From contig JALNXV010000012.1 of the NCBI GenBank assembly GCA_023230175.1, forward strand, positions 1 through 23,897: a DNA stretch of 23,897 nt, written 5' to 3'. Made by a program: the position numbers and the translations under genes. Origin of the DNA: Candidatus Cloacimonadota bacterium (lineage in GTDB: Bacteria > Cloacimonadota > Cloacimonadia > Cloacimonadales > WRIO01). The notes under the pieces were generated by a model. That model did not search any database. It saw only the letters and a list, made by a program, of their open reading frames with translations, and was not told the DNA's origin. This document shows positions 1-8,219 of this stretch, piece after piece. Position 1 is the stretch's first letter, and the number at the start of each line of letters is the position of its first letter.

Positions 1-23
1 AATTTTCATAGAAAGGAGTCCGC

Positions 24-293
24 ATGGCACTAAGTAAAAAAGCCAAAGAGGCGATTATGGCAGAGTATAAACTCCATGATTCAGATACCGGTTCACCGGA
101 AGTTCAGATAGCATTAATCTCAGAAAGGATTAAATCTTTAACAGAACATTTAAAAGTTCATTCTAAAGATTTTTCTACAAGAAGAGGGCTTTTGAAATTA
201 ATCGGTCAGAGACGTAATTTACTCGATTATCTCATCAAGATTGACATTCAAAGATATCGTAAGATAATAAAATCGCTCGGTTTAAGAAGATAA
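24..293 (+). CDS. rpsO: 30S ribosomal protein S15
   Basis: Primary 16S rRNA-binding protein of the small subunit platform; S15 nucleates assembly by binding the central domain of 16S rRNA. The 89-residue product has the normal family length and shows the expected sequence throughout: the N-terminal [16 protein letters not shown] stretch, a middle [25 protein letters not shown] block and a basic C-terminus ending in LGLRR. An AAGGAG ribosome binding site lies at 13-18, ahead of the ATG. The gene is followed directly by a strong intrinsic terminator and then pnp, the rpsO-pnp order found in very many bacteria. Upstream sequence is cut off by the window edge, so the promoter is not visible. Identification is secure. 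Confidence 0.98.
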   Translation: MALSKKAKEAIMAEYKLHDSDTGSPEVQIALISERIKSLTEHLKVHSKDFSTRRGLLKLIGQRRNLLDYLIKIDIQRYRKIIKSLGLRR

Positions 294-296
294 TAC

Positions 297-323
297 AAAG
301 GGGGAAATTTCCCCCTTTCTTTT
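297..323 (+). terminator. Intrinsic terminator after rpsO
   Basis: A perfect 22-base palindrome (297-318) has five G-C pairs flanked by A-T pairs and is followed by a T-rich run ending at 323. It starts four bases after the rpsO stop codon. Readthrough could still supply pnp. Confidence 0.9.
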
Positions 324-431
324 AACAAATATGTGTATTATATTAATATGCAATCCAATGAGTATGAATCAAGTAATTAACTTTTTTCATTTATGAAAAG
401 TTCTGTAATAGCAGAACTATTAACAATTTAA

Positions 432-505
432 GAAGCAGTTTAGCTTTGGCAATAAGTTTAATTTTTTTTAATGAGGAATTAAATCTATTGCTATGGCACT
501 GCTTC
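432..505 (+). promoter_or_regulatory. Long interrupted stem-loop in the pnp leader
   Basis: Three nested arms pair in register: 432-439 (GAAGCAGT) with 498-505 (ACTGCTTC), 449-454 (GCAATA) with 486-491, and 457-463 (TTTAATT) with 477-483. They leave a 13-base apical loop at 464-476 and small internal loops. Just upstream are two smaller hairpins, 384-399 (TTTTCAT/ATGAAAA) and 399-418 (AGTTCTG/CAGAACT). The stem ends eight bases before the pnp ribosome binding site (AAGGAG, 514-519). In E. coli, a pnp leader stem is cut by RNase III and then used by PNPase to repress its own translation. A similar role here is inference from position and shape. I did not find a convincing promoter in 324-431. 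Confidence 0.6.
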
Positions 506-524
506 AATATAAAAAGGAGAAATA

Positions 525-2729
525 ATGCAACAACACACATTTAACATAATCACAAAAAGCGTTGAGATTGACAGTAAAACTATAACTTTAGAAACAGGAA
601 AAATTGCTAAACAAGCAAACGGTGCTGTGATTTTGACTTGCGGAAAAACTGTTTTATTATGTACAGCAACTATGGGAAAATTAGGAAAAGAAATGACTGA
701 TTTTTTCCCTTTAACTGTAGATTATATTGAAAAAATGTATGCTTCGGGTAAAATTCCCGGAGGTTTTTTTAAAAGAGAAGCTAAACCATCAACTAATGCT
801 ACACTATTTTCAAGATTAATTGATAGGGTTATTAGACCTTTATTTCCTGAAGGATTTAGGAATCCCGTACATATCGTAATTAGTCCATTGGCTTATGATG
901 GGGTTAATGACCCGGCTATTATGGGTATTATGGGTGCATCTGCAGCTTTATCTGTTTCAGATATTCCTTTTAACGGACCGGTTGCCGGTGTTACAGTAGG
1001 AATTATTGATGATGAATATGTTATCAATCCTTCTTTTGAAAAGATCAAAGACTCAGTTTTAGAGCTTAATGTAGGTGGAACTGAAAAAGCTGTTGTTATG
1101 ATTGAAGCCGGTTCTAAAGAGATTTCAGAACAAAAGATGCTTGATGCTATTTATACAGGACACGAGTATATCAAAAAACTTTGTGTTGCTCAAAAAGAAT
1201 TTGCAGAAGAAGCAGGAAAGCAAAAATTAGAAGTTATCCTTGATACTATTCCTGAAGAGATTATAACAACTATGGACAATACTTATGGACAGGCAATAAA
1301 AGATGCTATGCAGGTAAAAGGAAAACAAGAAAGACAAAACGCTATTGATGAGCTTAGTGAAAAGATACTTTTAGAAACCTCTGAACAGGTAGGAGAAGAA
1401 AAATATACTGAAAATGAACGTTATTATAAAATGGCTATAGAAGATTTGATTGCCAAATATGTTAGACATACAATACTTTATGATAAGAATCGTGCTGACG
1501 GAAGAGGCGTTGATGATATCAGAGATATAAGTATTGAGATAGATGTTTTACCAATAGTTCACGGTTCTGCATTATTTACCAGAGGAGAAACACAGGCCAT
1601 TGGTACAGTTACTCTTGGTACAGCTAATGATGAACAGATTATTGACGGGCTTGAAGAAGAGTTTAAAAAGAATTTCTTTTTACATTATAATTTCCCTCCT
1701 TATAGTGTTGGTGAAGCTGGTTTTATGAGAGGTCCCGGTCGTAGAGAGCTTGGTCATGGAGCTTTAGCTGAAAGAGCATTAGAACCTATCATTCCTAACA
1801 AAGAAGATTTCCCATATACAATTAGAATAGTTTCAGATATTACAGAGTCAAATGGTTCATCCTCAATGGCATCAGTTTGTGTTGGAGCTTTATCTCTTAT
1901 GGCTGCCGGAGTGCCTATTAAAGCACCTGTAGCAGGTATAGCTAATGGTTTAATTATGGAAGGTAATGATTTTGTGGTTTTAACTGATATTCAAGGACTT
2001 GAAGATCATCTTGGTGATATGGATTTTAAAGTTACAGGCACAAGAGACGGAATTACTGCAATGCAAATGGATATCAAAATACAAGGTATTACTAAAGAAA
2101 TTATGACTATAGCCCTTGATAAAGCAAAAACAAGCAGAAATAAAATATTAGATTATATGACTGAGGTCATTGCTGAACCTCGTAAAGAAATGGCTGAAAA
2201 TGCTCCTCGTATCGAAACAATGAGTGTTGATCCAAGTCGTTTAGGTGAAATTATTGGGGCCTCAGGTAAAGTAATTAAGGCGATAATAGAAGAGACTAAA
2301 GTAGATATAAATATTGAAGATACCGGAAATATTCAAATAGCATCCAATAATAAACTAATGATAGATAGAGCAAAAGAACTTATTACCAGCATTATAACTG
2401 TACCAAGTCAAACTGAGTGGTATGAAGGGGAAGTAAGCAGAATAGAATCTTTTGGCGTCTTTGTTAAGTTTATGAATGGGTATAAAGAAGGAATGGCACA
2501 TATTTCTCAATTACCTGTTCCAAGAGGCGAACAAATTTCCGATCATTTTAAGGTTGGGGATAAGATAAAGGTTCGTGTCGTAGAATCAGATAAAGCAGGA
2601 AAAATTGCACTTTCAACAAGAGAGTTCGGAGATAACCCTCCACCTCGAAAACCAAATTATGATAGAGATAGAAGAAATAATCACGATAGAAGAGACGATC
2701 GTAGAGATTATAATAAAAACCGTTCATAG
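525..2729 (+). CDS. pnp: Polyribonucleotide nucleotidyltransferase (PNPase)
   Basis: Phosphorolytic 3'-5' exoribonuclease that degrades mRNA and can also add 3' tails; it normally works as a trimeric ring in the cytoplasm. The 734-residue product has the complete family layout: first RNase PH-like domain (about 10-145, with FFPLTVDY and KIPGGFFKREA), helical linker, second catalytic RNase PH domain (about 325-545, with DGRGVDDIR, FTRGETQAIGT, GPGRRELGHGALAERAL and the acidic EDHLGDMDF motif at 493-501, where D494 and D500 match the catalytic aspartates), a KH domain with the GASG loop at 578-581, and an S1 domain (about 632-698). The last 30 residues are a charged Arg/Asp tail with repeated DRR, a common, variable extension. 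The AAGGAG site sits a few bases before the ATG, and ahcY begins eight bases after the stop. Confidence 0.98.
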   Translation: MQQHTFNIITKSVEIDSKTITLETGKIAKQANGAVILTCGKTVLLCTATMGKLGKEMTDFFPLTVDYIEKMYASGKIPGGFFKREAKPSTNATLFSRLIDRVIRPLFPEGFRNPVHIVISPLAYDGVNDPAIMGIMGASAALSVSDIPFNGPVAGVTVGIIDDEYVINPSFEKIKDSVLELNVGGTEKAVVMIEAGSKEISEQKMLDAIYTGHEYIKKLCVAQKEFAEEAGKQKLEVILDTIPEEIITTMDNTYGQAIKDAMQVKGKQERQNAIDELSEKILLETSEQVGEEKYTENERYYKMAIEDLIAKYVRHTILYDKNRADGRGVDDIRDISIEIDVLPIVHGSALFTRGETQAIGTVTLGTANDEQIIDGLEEEFKKNFFLHYNFPPYSVGEAGFMRGPGRRELGHGALAERALEPIIPNKEDFPYTIRIVSDITESNGSSSMASVCVGALSLMAAGVPIKAPVAGIANGLIMEGNDFVVLTDIQGLEDHLGDMDFKVTGTRDGITAMQMDIKIQGITKEIMTIALDKAKTSRNKILDYMTEVIAEPRKEMAENAPRIETMSVDPSRLGEIIGASGKVIKAIIEETKVDINIEDTGNIQIASNNKLMIDRAKELITSIITVPSQTEWYEGEVSRIESFGVFVKFMNGYKEGMAHISQLPVPRGEQISDHFKVGDKIKVRVVESDKAGKIALSTREFGDNPPPRKPNYDRDRRNNHDRRDDRRDYNKNRS

Positions 2730-2737
2730 GAGGATAA

Positions 2738-4144
2738 ATGGATTACAAAATAAAAGATATAAATCTTGCTGAATATGGAAGAAAAGAAATAGATATTTCT
2801 GAAAAAGAAATGCCCGGATTAATGGCATTAAGAGAAAAATATGGAAAAGAAAAGCCTCTTAAAGGTGTTAGAATTATGGGTAGCTTGCATATGACTATTC
2901 AAACAGCTATTCTAATAGAAACCCTGGTTGAATTAGGTGCTGATGTTCGTTGGGCTTCTTGTAATATATTTTCTACTCAAGATCATGCTGCTGCTGCTGT
3001 AGTTCAAAAAGGCGTACCGGTTTTTGCTTGGAAAGGCGAAACTTTAGAAGAGTATTGGTGGTGTACTAAACAAGCAATCACTTTTGGTGAAAATCTTGGA
3101 CCACAAATGATAGTTGATGATGGTGGTGATGCTACTTTGATGATTCACGAAGGTTATAGACTTGAAGAACTTTATGCTCGGACAGGTAAAATTCCTGAAA
3201 TTACTACAACTAATAGAGAATTTTCTATCTTACAACGCTGTGCTTTAGAAGAGATTACCACAAATCCAAATAAATGGCATAATATATCTAAGGCTATGGT
3301 TGGAGTTTCTGAAGAAACAACAACCGGCGTCCATAGATTGTACGATATGATGAAAAAAGGAACTCTTCTTTTTCCTGCAATTAATGTAAATGATTCTGTA
3401 ACTAAATCAAAATTTGATAACCTTTATGGTTGTAGAGAATCACTCGCTGATGGAATCAAACGTGGTACTGATGTAATGGTTGCAGGTAAGGTTGTTTGCG
3501 TTTGTGGATACGGTGACGTAGGTAAAGGTTGTGCTCAATCAATGCGTGGCTTTGGAGCAAGAGTAATCATAACTGAAATTGACCCTATTTGTGCATTACA
3601 AGCAGCAATGGAAGGCTTTGAAGTCAAAACTCTTCAAGATGCTTTAAACGAAGCAGATATATTTGTCACAGCTACAGGTAATTGTGAAGTGATTACTGTA
3701 GAAGATATGCAAGCAATGAAAGATCAGGCTATAGTATGTAATATTGGTCATTTTGATAATGAAATTCAAATTGATAAATTATATGAAACTCCAGGAGTTC
3801 AAAAGATTAATATTAAACCTCAGGTAGATAAGATATTATTTCCTGATGGACATTGTATAATTTTACTTTCTGAAGGAAGACTTGTTAATCTTGGGAATGC
3901 AACCGGACATCCTTCTTTTGTAATGAGTAATTCTTTTACTAATCAAGTACTTGCTCAACTTAAATTATGGAAAGATCGTCTTCCTGTCGGTGTTTATATG
4001 TTGCCAAAGGAACTTGATGAAGAGGTTGCCAGACTTCATTTAGAAAAACTCGGTGTAAAATTAACTAAATTAACTCAAAAACAAGCAGATTATATTGGTG
4101 TTTCTCCCAAAGGACCATTTAAACCCGAACATTATAGATACTAA
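2738..4144 (+). CDS. ahcY: Adenosylhomocysteinase (SAH hydrolase)
   Basis: NAD-dependent enzyme that splits S-adenosylhomocysteine to adenosine and homocysteine, relieving product inhibition of methyltransferases and feeding the activated methyl cycle. The 468 residues match the long bacterial form. Visible motifs include DDGGD at 127-131, the substrate/NAD region [13 protein letters not shown] with K223 and D227 in the catalytic positions, the Rossmann motif CGYGDVGKG at 256-264, the NIGHFDNEI segment and the invariant C-terminus KPEHYRY. It has a GGAGG-type site (AGGAGG, 2728-2733) overlapping the end of pnp and is almost certainly cotranscribed with pnp and the next gene (16-base gap). Pairing with pnp is not a standard arrangement and its reason is unclear. 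Confidence 0.97.
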   Translation: MDYKIKDINLAEYGRKEIDISEKEMPGLMALREKYGKEKPLKGVRIMGSLHMTIQTAILIETLVELGADVRWASCNIFSTQDHAAAAVVQKGVPVFAWKGETLEEYWWCTKQAITFGENLGPQMIVDDGGDATLMIHEGYRLEELYARTGKIPEITTTNREFSILQRCALEEITTNPNKWHNISKAMVGVSEETTTGVHRLYDMMKKGTLLFPAINVNDSVTKSKFDNLYGCRESLADGIKRGTDVMVAGKVVCVCGYGDVGKGCAQSMRGFGARVIITEIDPICALQAAMEGFEVKTLQDALNEADIFVTATGNCEVITVEDMQAMKDQAIVCNIGHFDNEIQIDKLYETPGVQKINIKPQVDKILFPDGHCIILLSEGRLVNLGNATGHPSFVMSNSFTNQVLAQLKLWKDRLPVGVYMLPKELDEEVARLHLEKLGVKLTKLTQKQADYIGVSPKGPFKPEHYRY

Positions 4145-4160
4145 TTTTTAAGGAGTATAT

Positions 4161-5468
4161 ATGCATTCTGAAAGACTGATAAAAAAGTTTAGCCAAAAAC
4201 AATCTAAAGTAGCTGTAATCGGATTAGGTTATGTAGGTTTGCCTATGGCAGTAACTGTGGCAAGAAGAGGTTACCATGTTATTGGGATTGACGTAAGTGA
4301 TTTTTGCATCCAAAATGTTAATGCAGGTAAAAATTATATAGGTGATGTGGATGATGATGAATTAAGAGATTTAGTAAAAAAAGGTATGTTATCTGCAAGT
4401 AATGATTATTCATTAATTAAAGATGTTGATATTATTCTTATTGCAGTACCTACGCCTTTAGATAAATATCATCAACCTGATATGAGATTTATTAAGGATT
4501 CTATAAACTCAATAGTTGAGCATATTTCTACAGAAACATTAATGGTTTTAGAAAGTACAACCTATCCCGGCACTACAGAAGAATTATTAGTTCCGCCGAT
4601 TAAAAGTAAAGGTTTTATTGTTGGTAAAGATGTATTTATTGCCTTTTCACCTGAAAGAGTTGATCCGGGCAATGAATCATATAAAACAGCTAATACTCCT
4701 AAGGTTGTAGGCGGTGTAACAGAAGATTGTAATTTGGTAGCTAAGGCTTTTTATGAAAGTATTTTAGATGCAAGTGTATTTTTAGTTTCTTCTCCTGCAG
4801 TAGCTGAAATGGAAAAGATTTACGAGAATACATTTAGAAATATTAACATTGCTCTTGCTAATGAAATGACTATTCTTTGTGAAAGGATGGGAATATCTCA
4901 CTGGGAAGTAATAGAAGCCGCTAAAACAAAACCTTATGGCTTTATGGCCTTTTATCCCGGTCCGGGCGTAGGTGGACATTGTATCCCTATTGATCCGTTC
5001 TATCTAACTTGGAAAGCAAGGGAATATTCTTATCATACCAGATTGATTGAACTTGCCGGTGAAATCAATAATGAAATGCCTCAATTTGTTTTAGAAAAAG
5101 CAATAAAAGTTTTAAATAAAGATAAAAAGGCTATTTCTGACGCAAAGATTTTGCTATTAGGTGCAGCGTATAAAAAAGATATCCGTGATGTTAGAGAATC
5201 ACCAATCCATAATTTAATTATGTTACTTGAAGATTGGGATGTGAGATTTGATTATCACGATCCGTACGTTCCAAAATTTCATAATGAGTTAAATGATAAG
5301 ATTTATAATAGTGTTGATTTAAAAAATATTAGTAGTTATGATATGTTGATAATATTAACTGATCATACTTGTTTTGATTATAAAGATGTTGTTAACAAAG
5401 CAAAACATATCTTAGATACTCGTAATGCAACAAAAAATATAAGCTCAGAAAATATAGTACTCTTATAA
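4161..5468 (+). CDS. UDP-N-acetylhexosamine 6-dehydrogenase family (WbpA/WecC/TviB type)
   Basis: NAD-dependent four-electron dehydrogenase that oxidises C6 of a UDP-sugar to the uronic acid, a precursor of capsule, O-antigen or other surface glycans. In the 435 residues I see the N-terminal Rossmann motif GLGYVGLPMA (21-30), the AVPTPLD segment (95-101), STTYPGTTEE (132-140), the SPERVDPG motif, the central EMEKIYENTFRNINIAL region with K219 and N223, the active-site GGHCIPIDPFYL with nucleophile C274, and the C-terminal substrate domain (LLLGAAYKKDIRDVRESP). GGHCIPIDP is typical of enzymes acting on UDP-GlcNAc or UDP-ManNAc rather than UDP-glucose, but the exact substrate cannot be read. 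It lies just upstream of a NusG paralogue and an epimerase; with the epimerase it could form a WbpA/WbpP-like or TviB/TviC-like pair. An AAGGAG site precedes the ATG. Confidence 0.93.
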   Translation: MHSERLIKKFSQKQSKVAVIGLGYVGLPMAVTVARRGYHVIGIDVSDFCIQNVNAGKNYIGDVDDDELRDLVKKGMLSASNDYSLIKDVDIILIAVPTPLDKYHQPDMRFIKDSINSIVEHISTETLMVLESTTYPGTTEELLVPPIKSKGFIVGKDVFIAFSPERVDPGNESYKTANTPKVVGGVTEDCNLVAKAFYESILDASVFLVSSPAVAEMEKIYENTFRNINIALANEMTILCERMGISHWEVIEAAKTKPYGFMAFYPGPGVGGHCIPIDPFYLTWKAREYSYHTRLIELAGEINNEMPQFVLEKAIKVLNKDKKAISDAKILLLGAAYKKDIRDVRESPIHNLIMLLEDWDVRFDYHDPYVPKFHNELNDKIYNSVDLKNISSYDMLIILTDHTCFDYKDVVNKAKHILDTRNATKNISSENIVLL

Positions 5469-5480
5469 AATTTCATATTG

Positions 5481-5501
5481 CAAGGGAGTTATTCTCCCTT
5501 G
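5481..5501 (+). promoter_or_regulatory. Hairpin between dehydrogenase and NusG-like gene
   Basis: CAAGGGAG (5481-5488) pairs perfectly with CTCCCTTG (5494-5501) around a 5-base loop. The sequence after it is not a clean T-run (CATCATTGTTT), so it is at best a weak terminator; it could be an attenuator or pause site controlling entry into the NusG-like gene and epimerase. It begins 12 bases after the dehydrogenase stop. Confidence 0.5.
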
Positions 5502-5524
5502 CATCATTGTTTAAGGATTTAAAG

Positions 5525-6109
5525 ATGCAGGAAGTGGGATTAACGCCTGAACTATTTGGGACTATTGAATTAGCAAATAGCGATAAAAAATGGTATGTTA
5601 TACATACAAAATCAAGATGTGAAAAAAAAATAGCTAAGTGGGCATTGCAAAATGAAATTGAGTATTATTTGCCTCAATATGATAGTTATAGAGTATATAA
5701 AAATAAGAAAGTCCATTTTTCAAAGATATTAATACCCTGTTATTTTTTTACTAAATGTACATTTAAAGAAAAAGAGATAATTGTTAAAGCCGGTCATGTA
5801 GCTAATTTCTTGTTAGTGAAAAATGAAAGAGAATTAGTAGATGATTTACAAAGAATATTTGAAGGCAGACAAACTAAATTACCAATGAATGAGAGTGTTT
5901 ATTTAGAAAAAGGATATAAGGTGAAAATTACTTCAGGACCGTTAATTGGGCTTGAAGGTATTATTGAAAATGTTGAATCACCTGATACAATAATACTAAA
6001 TGTCAATGTTTTAAGAAAAGCTGTTTCTGTTACACTACCGACTTGTAGTTTTGAAATAATTGAAAAAATTAATAGTATTTCCTGTGAAGATTTGATGGAG
6101 GATAAATGA
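5525..6109 (+). CDS. NusG-family specialised transcription antiterminator (UpxY/RfaH/LoaP-like)
   Basis: Specialised NusG paralogues ride RNA polymerase through long polysaccharide operons and suppress termination. The product (194 residues from the ATG) has an N-terminal NGN domain: KKWYVIHTKSRCEKKIAKWA near residues 20-40, then QNEIEYYLPQYDSYRVYKNKK, then the ILIPCYFFTKC strand that matches the LFPGYVF motif of the family. A C-terminal KOW domain follows (VKITSGPLIGLEGIIE). An in-frame TTG at 5507 would add six residues, but AAGGA at 5513-5517 is well placed for ATG 5525, so I prefer that. Its stop overlaps the epimerase start by 4 bases (ATGA). It is not the housekeeping NusG, which normally sits near secE and rplK and lacks this context. 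The glycan genes on both sides support a polysaccharide-regulator role; the target operon is not defined. Confidence 0.88.
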   Translation: MQEVGLTPELFGTIELANSDKKWYVIHTKSRCEKKIAKWALQNEIEYYLPQYDSYRVYKNKKVHFSKILIPCYFFTKCTFKEKEIIVKAGHVANFLLVKNERELVDDLQRIFEGRQTKLPMNESVYLEKGYKVKITSGPLIGLEGIIENVESPDTIILNVNVLRKAVSVTLPTCSFEIIEKINSISCEDLMEDK

Positions 6110-7035
6110 AAATACTTGTTACCGGAGGAGCAGGATTTATAGCTTCTCATATAGTTGATAAATATATTGAGTTAGGTCACGAAGTAATTGTCGTAGATAA
6201 CCTTTCAACAGGTTATACAAGCAACCTAAACCCCAAAGCAAAATTTTATTTGCTCGATATATGTTCAAAAGAATTAGATAAAGTTTTTCAAATAGAAAAA
6301 CCTGAGATTGTAAATCATCATGCTGCTCAAATAAGTGTACCGGTTTCGGCTAAACAACCTTTATTAGATGCAGAAATTAATGCTAAAGGTTTTTTAAATG
6401 TTTTAGAAAGTTGTGTAAAACATAAAGTTAGAAAGGTAATCTTTATTTCTTCAGGTGGGGCAGTTTATGGTGAAGCTAAAGAATATCCAACTTCAGAAAT
6501 GTATAACCCTAAGCCTTTATCACCTTATGCTATTCATAAATTTGTATCAGAGGCATATTTATATTATTATAATAATGCCTTTAACCTTAATTATACTGTA
6601 CTTAGATATGCTAATGTCTTTGGCCCTCGTCAAGTGTCTCATGGTGAAGCAGGTGTAGTTTCGATATTTATAGAAAAATATCTTAATAATGAAACTCCAT
6701 ACTTATATGCTTATCAAGAAAATCCTGACGGTATGATAAGAGATTACGTGTATGTTAAAGATGTGGTTAATGCTAATGTAATTGCCCTTGAAAAGGCCAA
6801 TTTGCAAGCAATCAATATCGGAACAGGTGTTGAAACTACAACAGGTGAACTCTTAAGAGAAGTGTCTAAACAAATGAATAAAGAGTTTAACCCTCATAGA
6901 GGAGAACCTCGCCCCGGGGATATTAGAAAAAGTTGCTTAAATATTGAAAAAGCTATCAGGATTTTAGGCTGGGAGCCTCAATATTCTCTAAAACAAGGAG
7001 TTGCTGAAACTATAGAGTATTTTGAAAATAAATAA
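6106..7035 (+). CDS. NAD-dependent sugar-nucleotide epimerase/dehydratase (extended SDR, GalE-like)
   Basis: Extended short-chain dehydrogenase that acts on a UDP-sugar, most likely a C4 epimerase. In the 309 residues the N-terminal nucleotide motif is TGGAGFIASH (6-15; the last Gly of GxxGxxG is Ala, which is common in this family), D31 caps the NAD ribose (VVDNLSTG), then come ISSGGAVYGE (114-123) with the active-site Ser, and the catalytic YxxxK as Y141-AIH-K145. The ends LRYANVFGPRQ and RPGDIRKSCLN are typical of UDP-glucose 4-epimerase-like enzymes in surface-glycan clusters. The start codon overlaps the stop of the NusG-like gene, so they are translationally coupled. Substrate is not determined; UDP-Glc/Gal or the uronic acid made by the dehydrogenase upstream are the obvious options. 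Confidence 0.9.
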   Translation: MKILVTGGAGFIASHIVDKYIELGHEVIVVDNLSTGYTSNLNPKAKFYLLDICSKELDKVFQIEKPEIVNHHAAQISVPVSAKQPLLDAEINAKGFLNVLESCVKHKVRKVIFISSGGAVYGEAKEYPTSEMYNPKPLSPYAIHKFVSEAYLYYYNNAFNLNYTVLRYANVFGPRQVSHGEAGVVSIFIEKYLNNETPYLYAYQENPDGMIRDYVYVKDVVNANVIALEKANLQAINIGTGVETTTGELLREVSKQMNKEFNPHRGEPRPGDIRKSCLNIEKAIRILGWEPQYSLKQGVAETIEYFENK

Positions 7036-7124
7036 TTTAAAATTTTTTGGTTTATGTCAAAAATATTTGATTATGTCTAACTTATTTATATAGAAGCACA
7101 ATTAACATTTTTTGCTTTAAATAA

Positions 7125-7152
7125 TTGACAAATTTAACACGTATGGAAAAAT
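7125..7152 (+). promoter_or_regulatory. Candidate promoter for ruvB
   Basis: A perfect TTGACA at 7125-7130 is followed after 16 bases by AAAAAT (7147-7152, four of six matches to TATAAT). It lies in the 152-base gap between the epimerase and ruvB. The -35 is good, the -10 weak. Confidence 0.45.
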
Positions 7153-7187
7153 AGGTGTCAAGAGATTAGAAAATGAGGATATAAGAT

Positions 7188-8219
7188 ATGCTGGAAAGAA
7201 TAGCTGACCCGGAAGTACTAAATGAAGAAAAAGAATTTGATCGGGCTTTACGTCCAAAGATTTTAGATGATTTTGTCGGACAGGATAATCTAAAAGAATT
7301 ACTTTATATTTCTATTGAAGCAGCTAAGCGTCGCGGTGAGCCTTTAGATCATGTATTATTGTACGGACCTCCGGGATTAGGTAAAACTACCCTTGCAAAT
7401 ATTATATCCTCAGAATTAAATGTTAATCTAAGGCTAAGTTCGGGACCGGTTATTGAAAAACCGGGAGATTTAGCAGGAATAATGACAAATTTGAATAGCC
7501 GAGAAGTTTTATTTATAGATGAGATACATCGCCTAAATCACGTTGTTGAAGAGTATATGTATTCTGCCTTAGAAGATTTTAGCATTGAAATTATTATTGA
7601 TAGCGGACCTAGTGCAAGAACACTTAAGTTAGATTTATCACCATTTACTCTAATTGGGGCTACAACTCGTGCAGGGCTTTTAACAGAACCTTTGCGTGCA
7701 AGATTTGGTATCGTATTAAGACTAAATTATTACGATCAAAAAGATTTAGAAAAGATTATTAAACGCTCTGCCAAACTCTTAGATGTGGTTATCGAAGAAG
7801 AGGGAGCTATTGAAATAGCTCGACGTAGTAGAGGAACTCCTCGTGTAGCTAATAGATTATTACGTCGTGTCAGAGATTATGCTCAAATAAGAGGCGATGG
7901 AATTATTACAAAAGTGATAGCTGATAAAGCTTTAGAAATGCTTAACGTTGATAATGCCGGACTCGACGAGATGGATAAAAAGATATTACTCACTATGATT
8001 GAAAACTATAAGGGTGGGCCTGTAGGATTAAAAACTATTTCAGTTGCCGTAGGTGAAGATCCCGGTACTCTCGAAGAGATATTTGAACCATATTTGATAC
8101 AACAAGGTTTTTTAGAGAGGACTTCTCAAGGTAGAAAAGTAACCTTTAAGGCTTATAAACATTTAGGAATAGATATTAAACAAAATCAGATTTCATTATT
8201 TGATTTTACGGATGATTGA
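7188..8219 (+). CDS. ruvB: Holliday junction branch migration ATPase RuvB
   Basis: AAA+ motor that, with RuvA and RuvC, drives branch migration of Holliday junctions in recombinational repair. The 343-residue product is full length: [20 protein letters not shown] opening, Walker A GPPGLGKT (60-67), Walker B with DEIH from D111, sensor 1 GATTRAG, the arginine finger in RARFG (R172), sensor 2 [17 protein letters not shown], and the C-terminal winged-helix domain ending in the [13 protein letters not shown] region. A GAGGAT site precedes the ATG. ruvA and ruvC are absent from the window; instead ruvB is flanked by glycan genes, and its stop codon lies inside the start of the flippase gene. Identification is secure. 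Confidence 0.97.
   Translation: MLERIADPEVLNEEKEFDRALRPKILDDFVGQDNLKELLYISIEAAKRRGEPLDHVLLYGPPGLGKTTLANIISSELNVNLRLSSGPVIEKPGDLAGIMTNLNSREVLFIDEIHRLNHVVEEYMYSALEDFSIEIIIDSGPSARTLKLDLSPFTLIGATTRAGLLTEPLRARFGIVLRLNYYDQKDLEKIIKRSAKLLDVVIEEEGAIEIARRSRGTPRVANRLLRRVRDYAQIRGDGIITKVIADKALEMLNVDNAGLDEMDKKILLTMIENYKGGPVGLKTISVAVGEDPGTLEEIFEPYLIQQGFLERTSQGRKVTFKAYKHLGIDIKQNQISLFDFTDD

Noticed and set aside
5507..5524. TTG start for the NusG-like protein and TTG start at 8200 for the flippase
   Set aside because: Ribosome binding site spacing favours ATG 5525 for the first; for the second the ATG at 8212 gives a more usual overlap and the family-like N-terminus begins after it.
4782..6150. Open frames on the minus strand inside the dehydrogenase and NusG-like genes (4782-4979, 5899-6150)
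   Set aside because: They lie opposite well-supported genes, lack ribosome binding sites and encode no recognisable domain.
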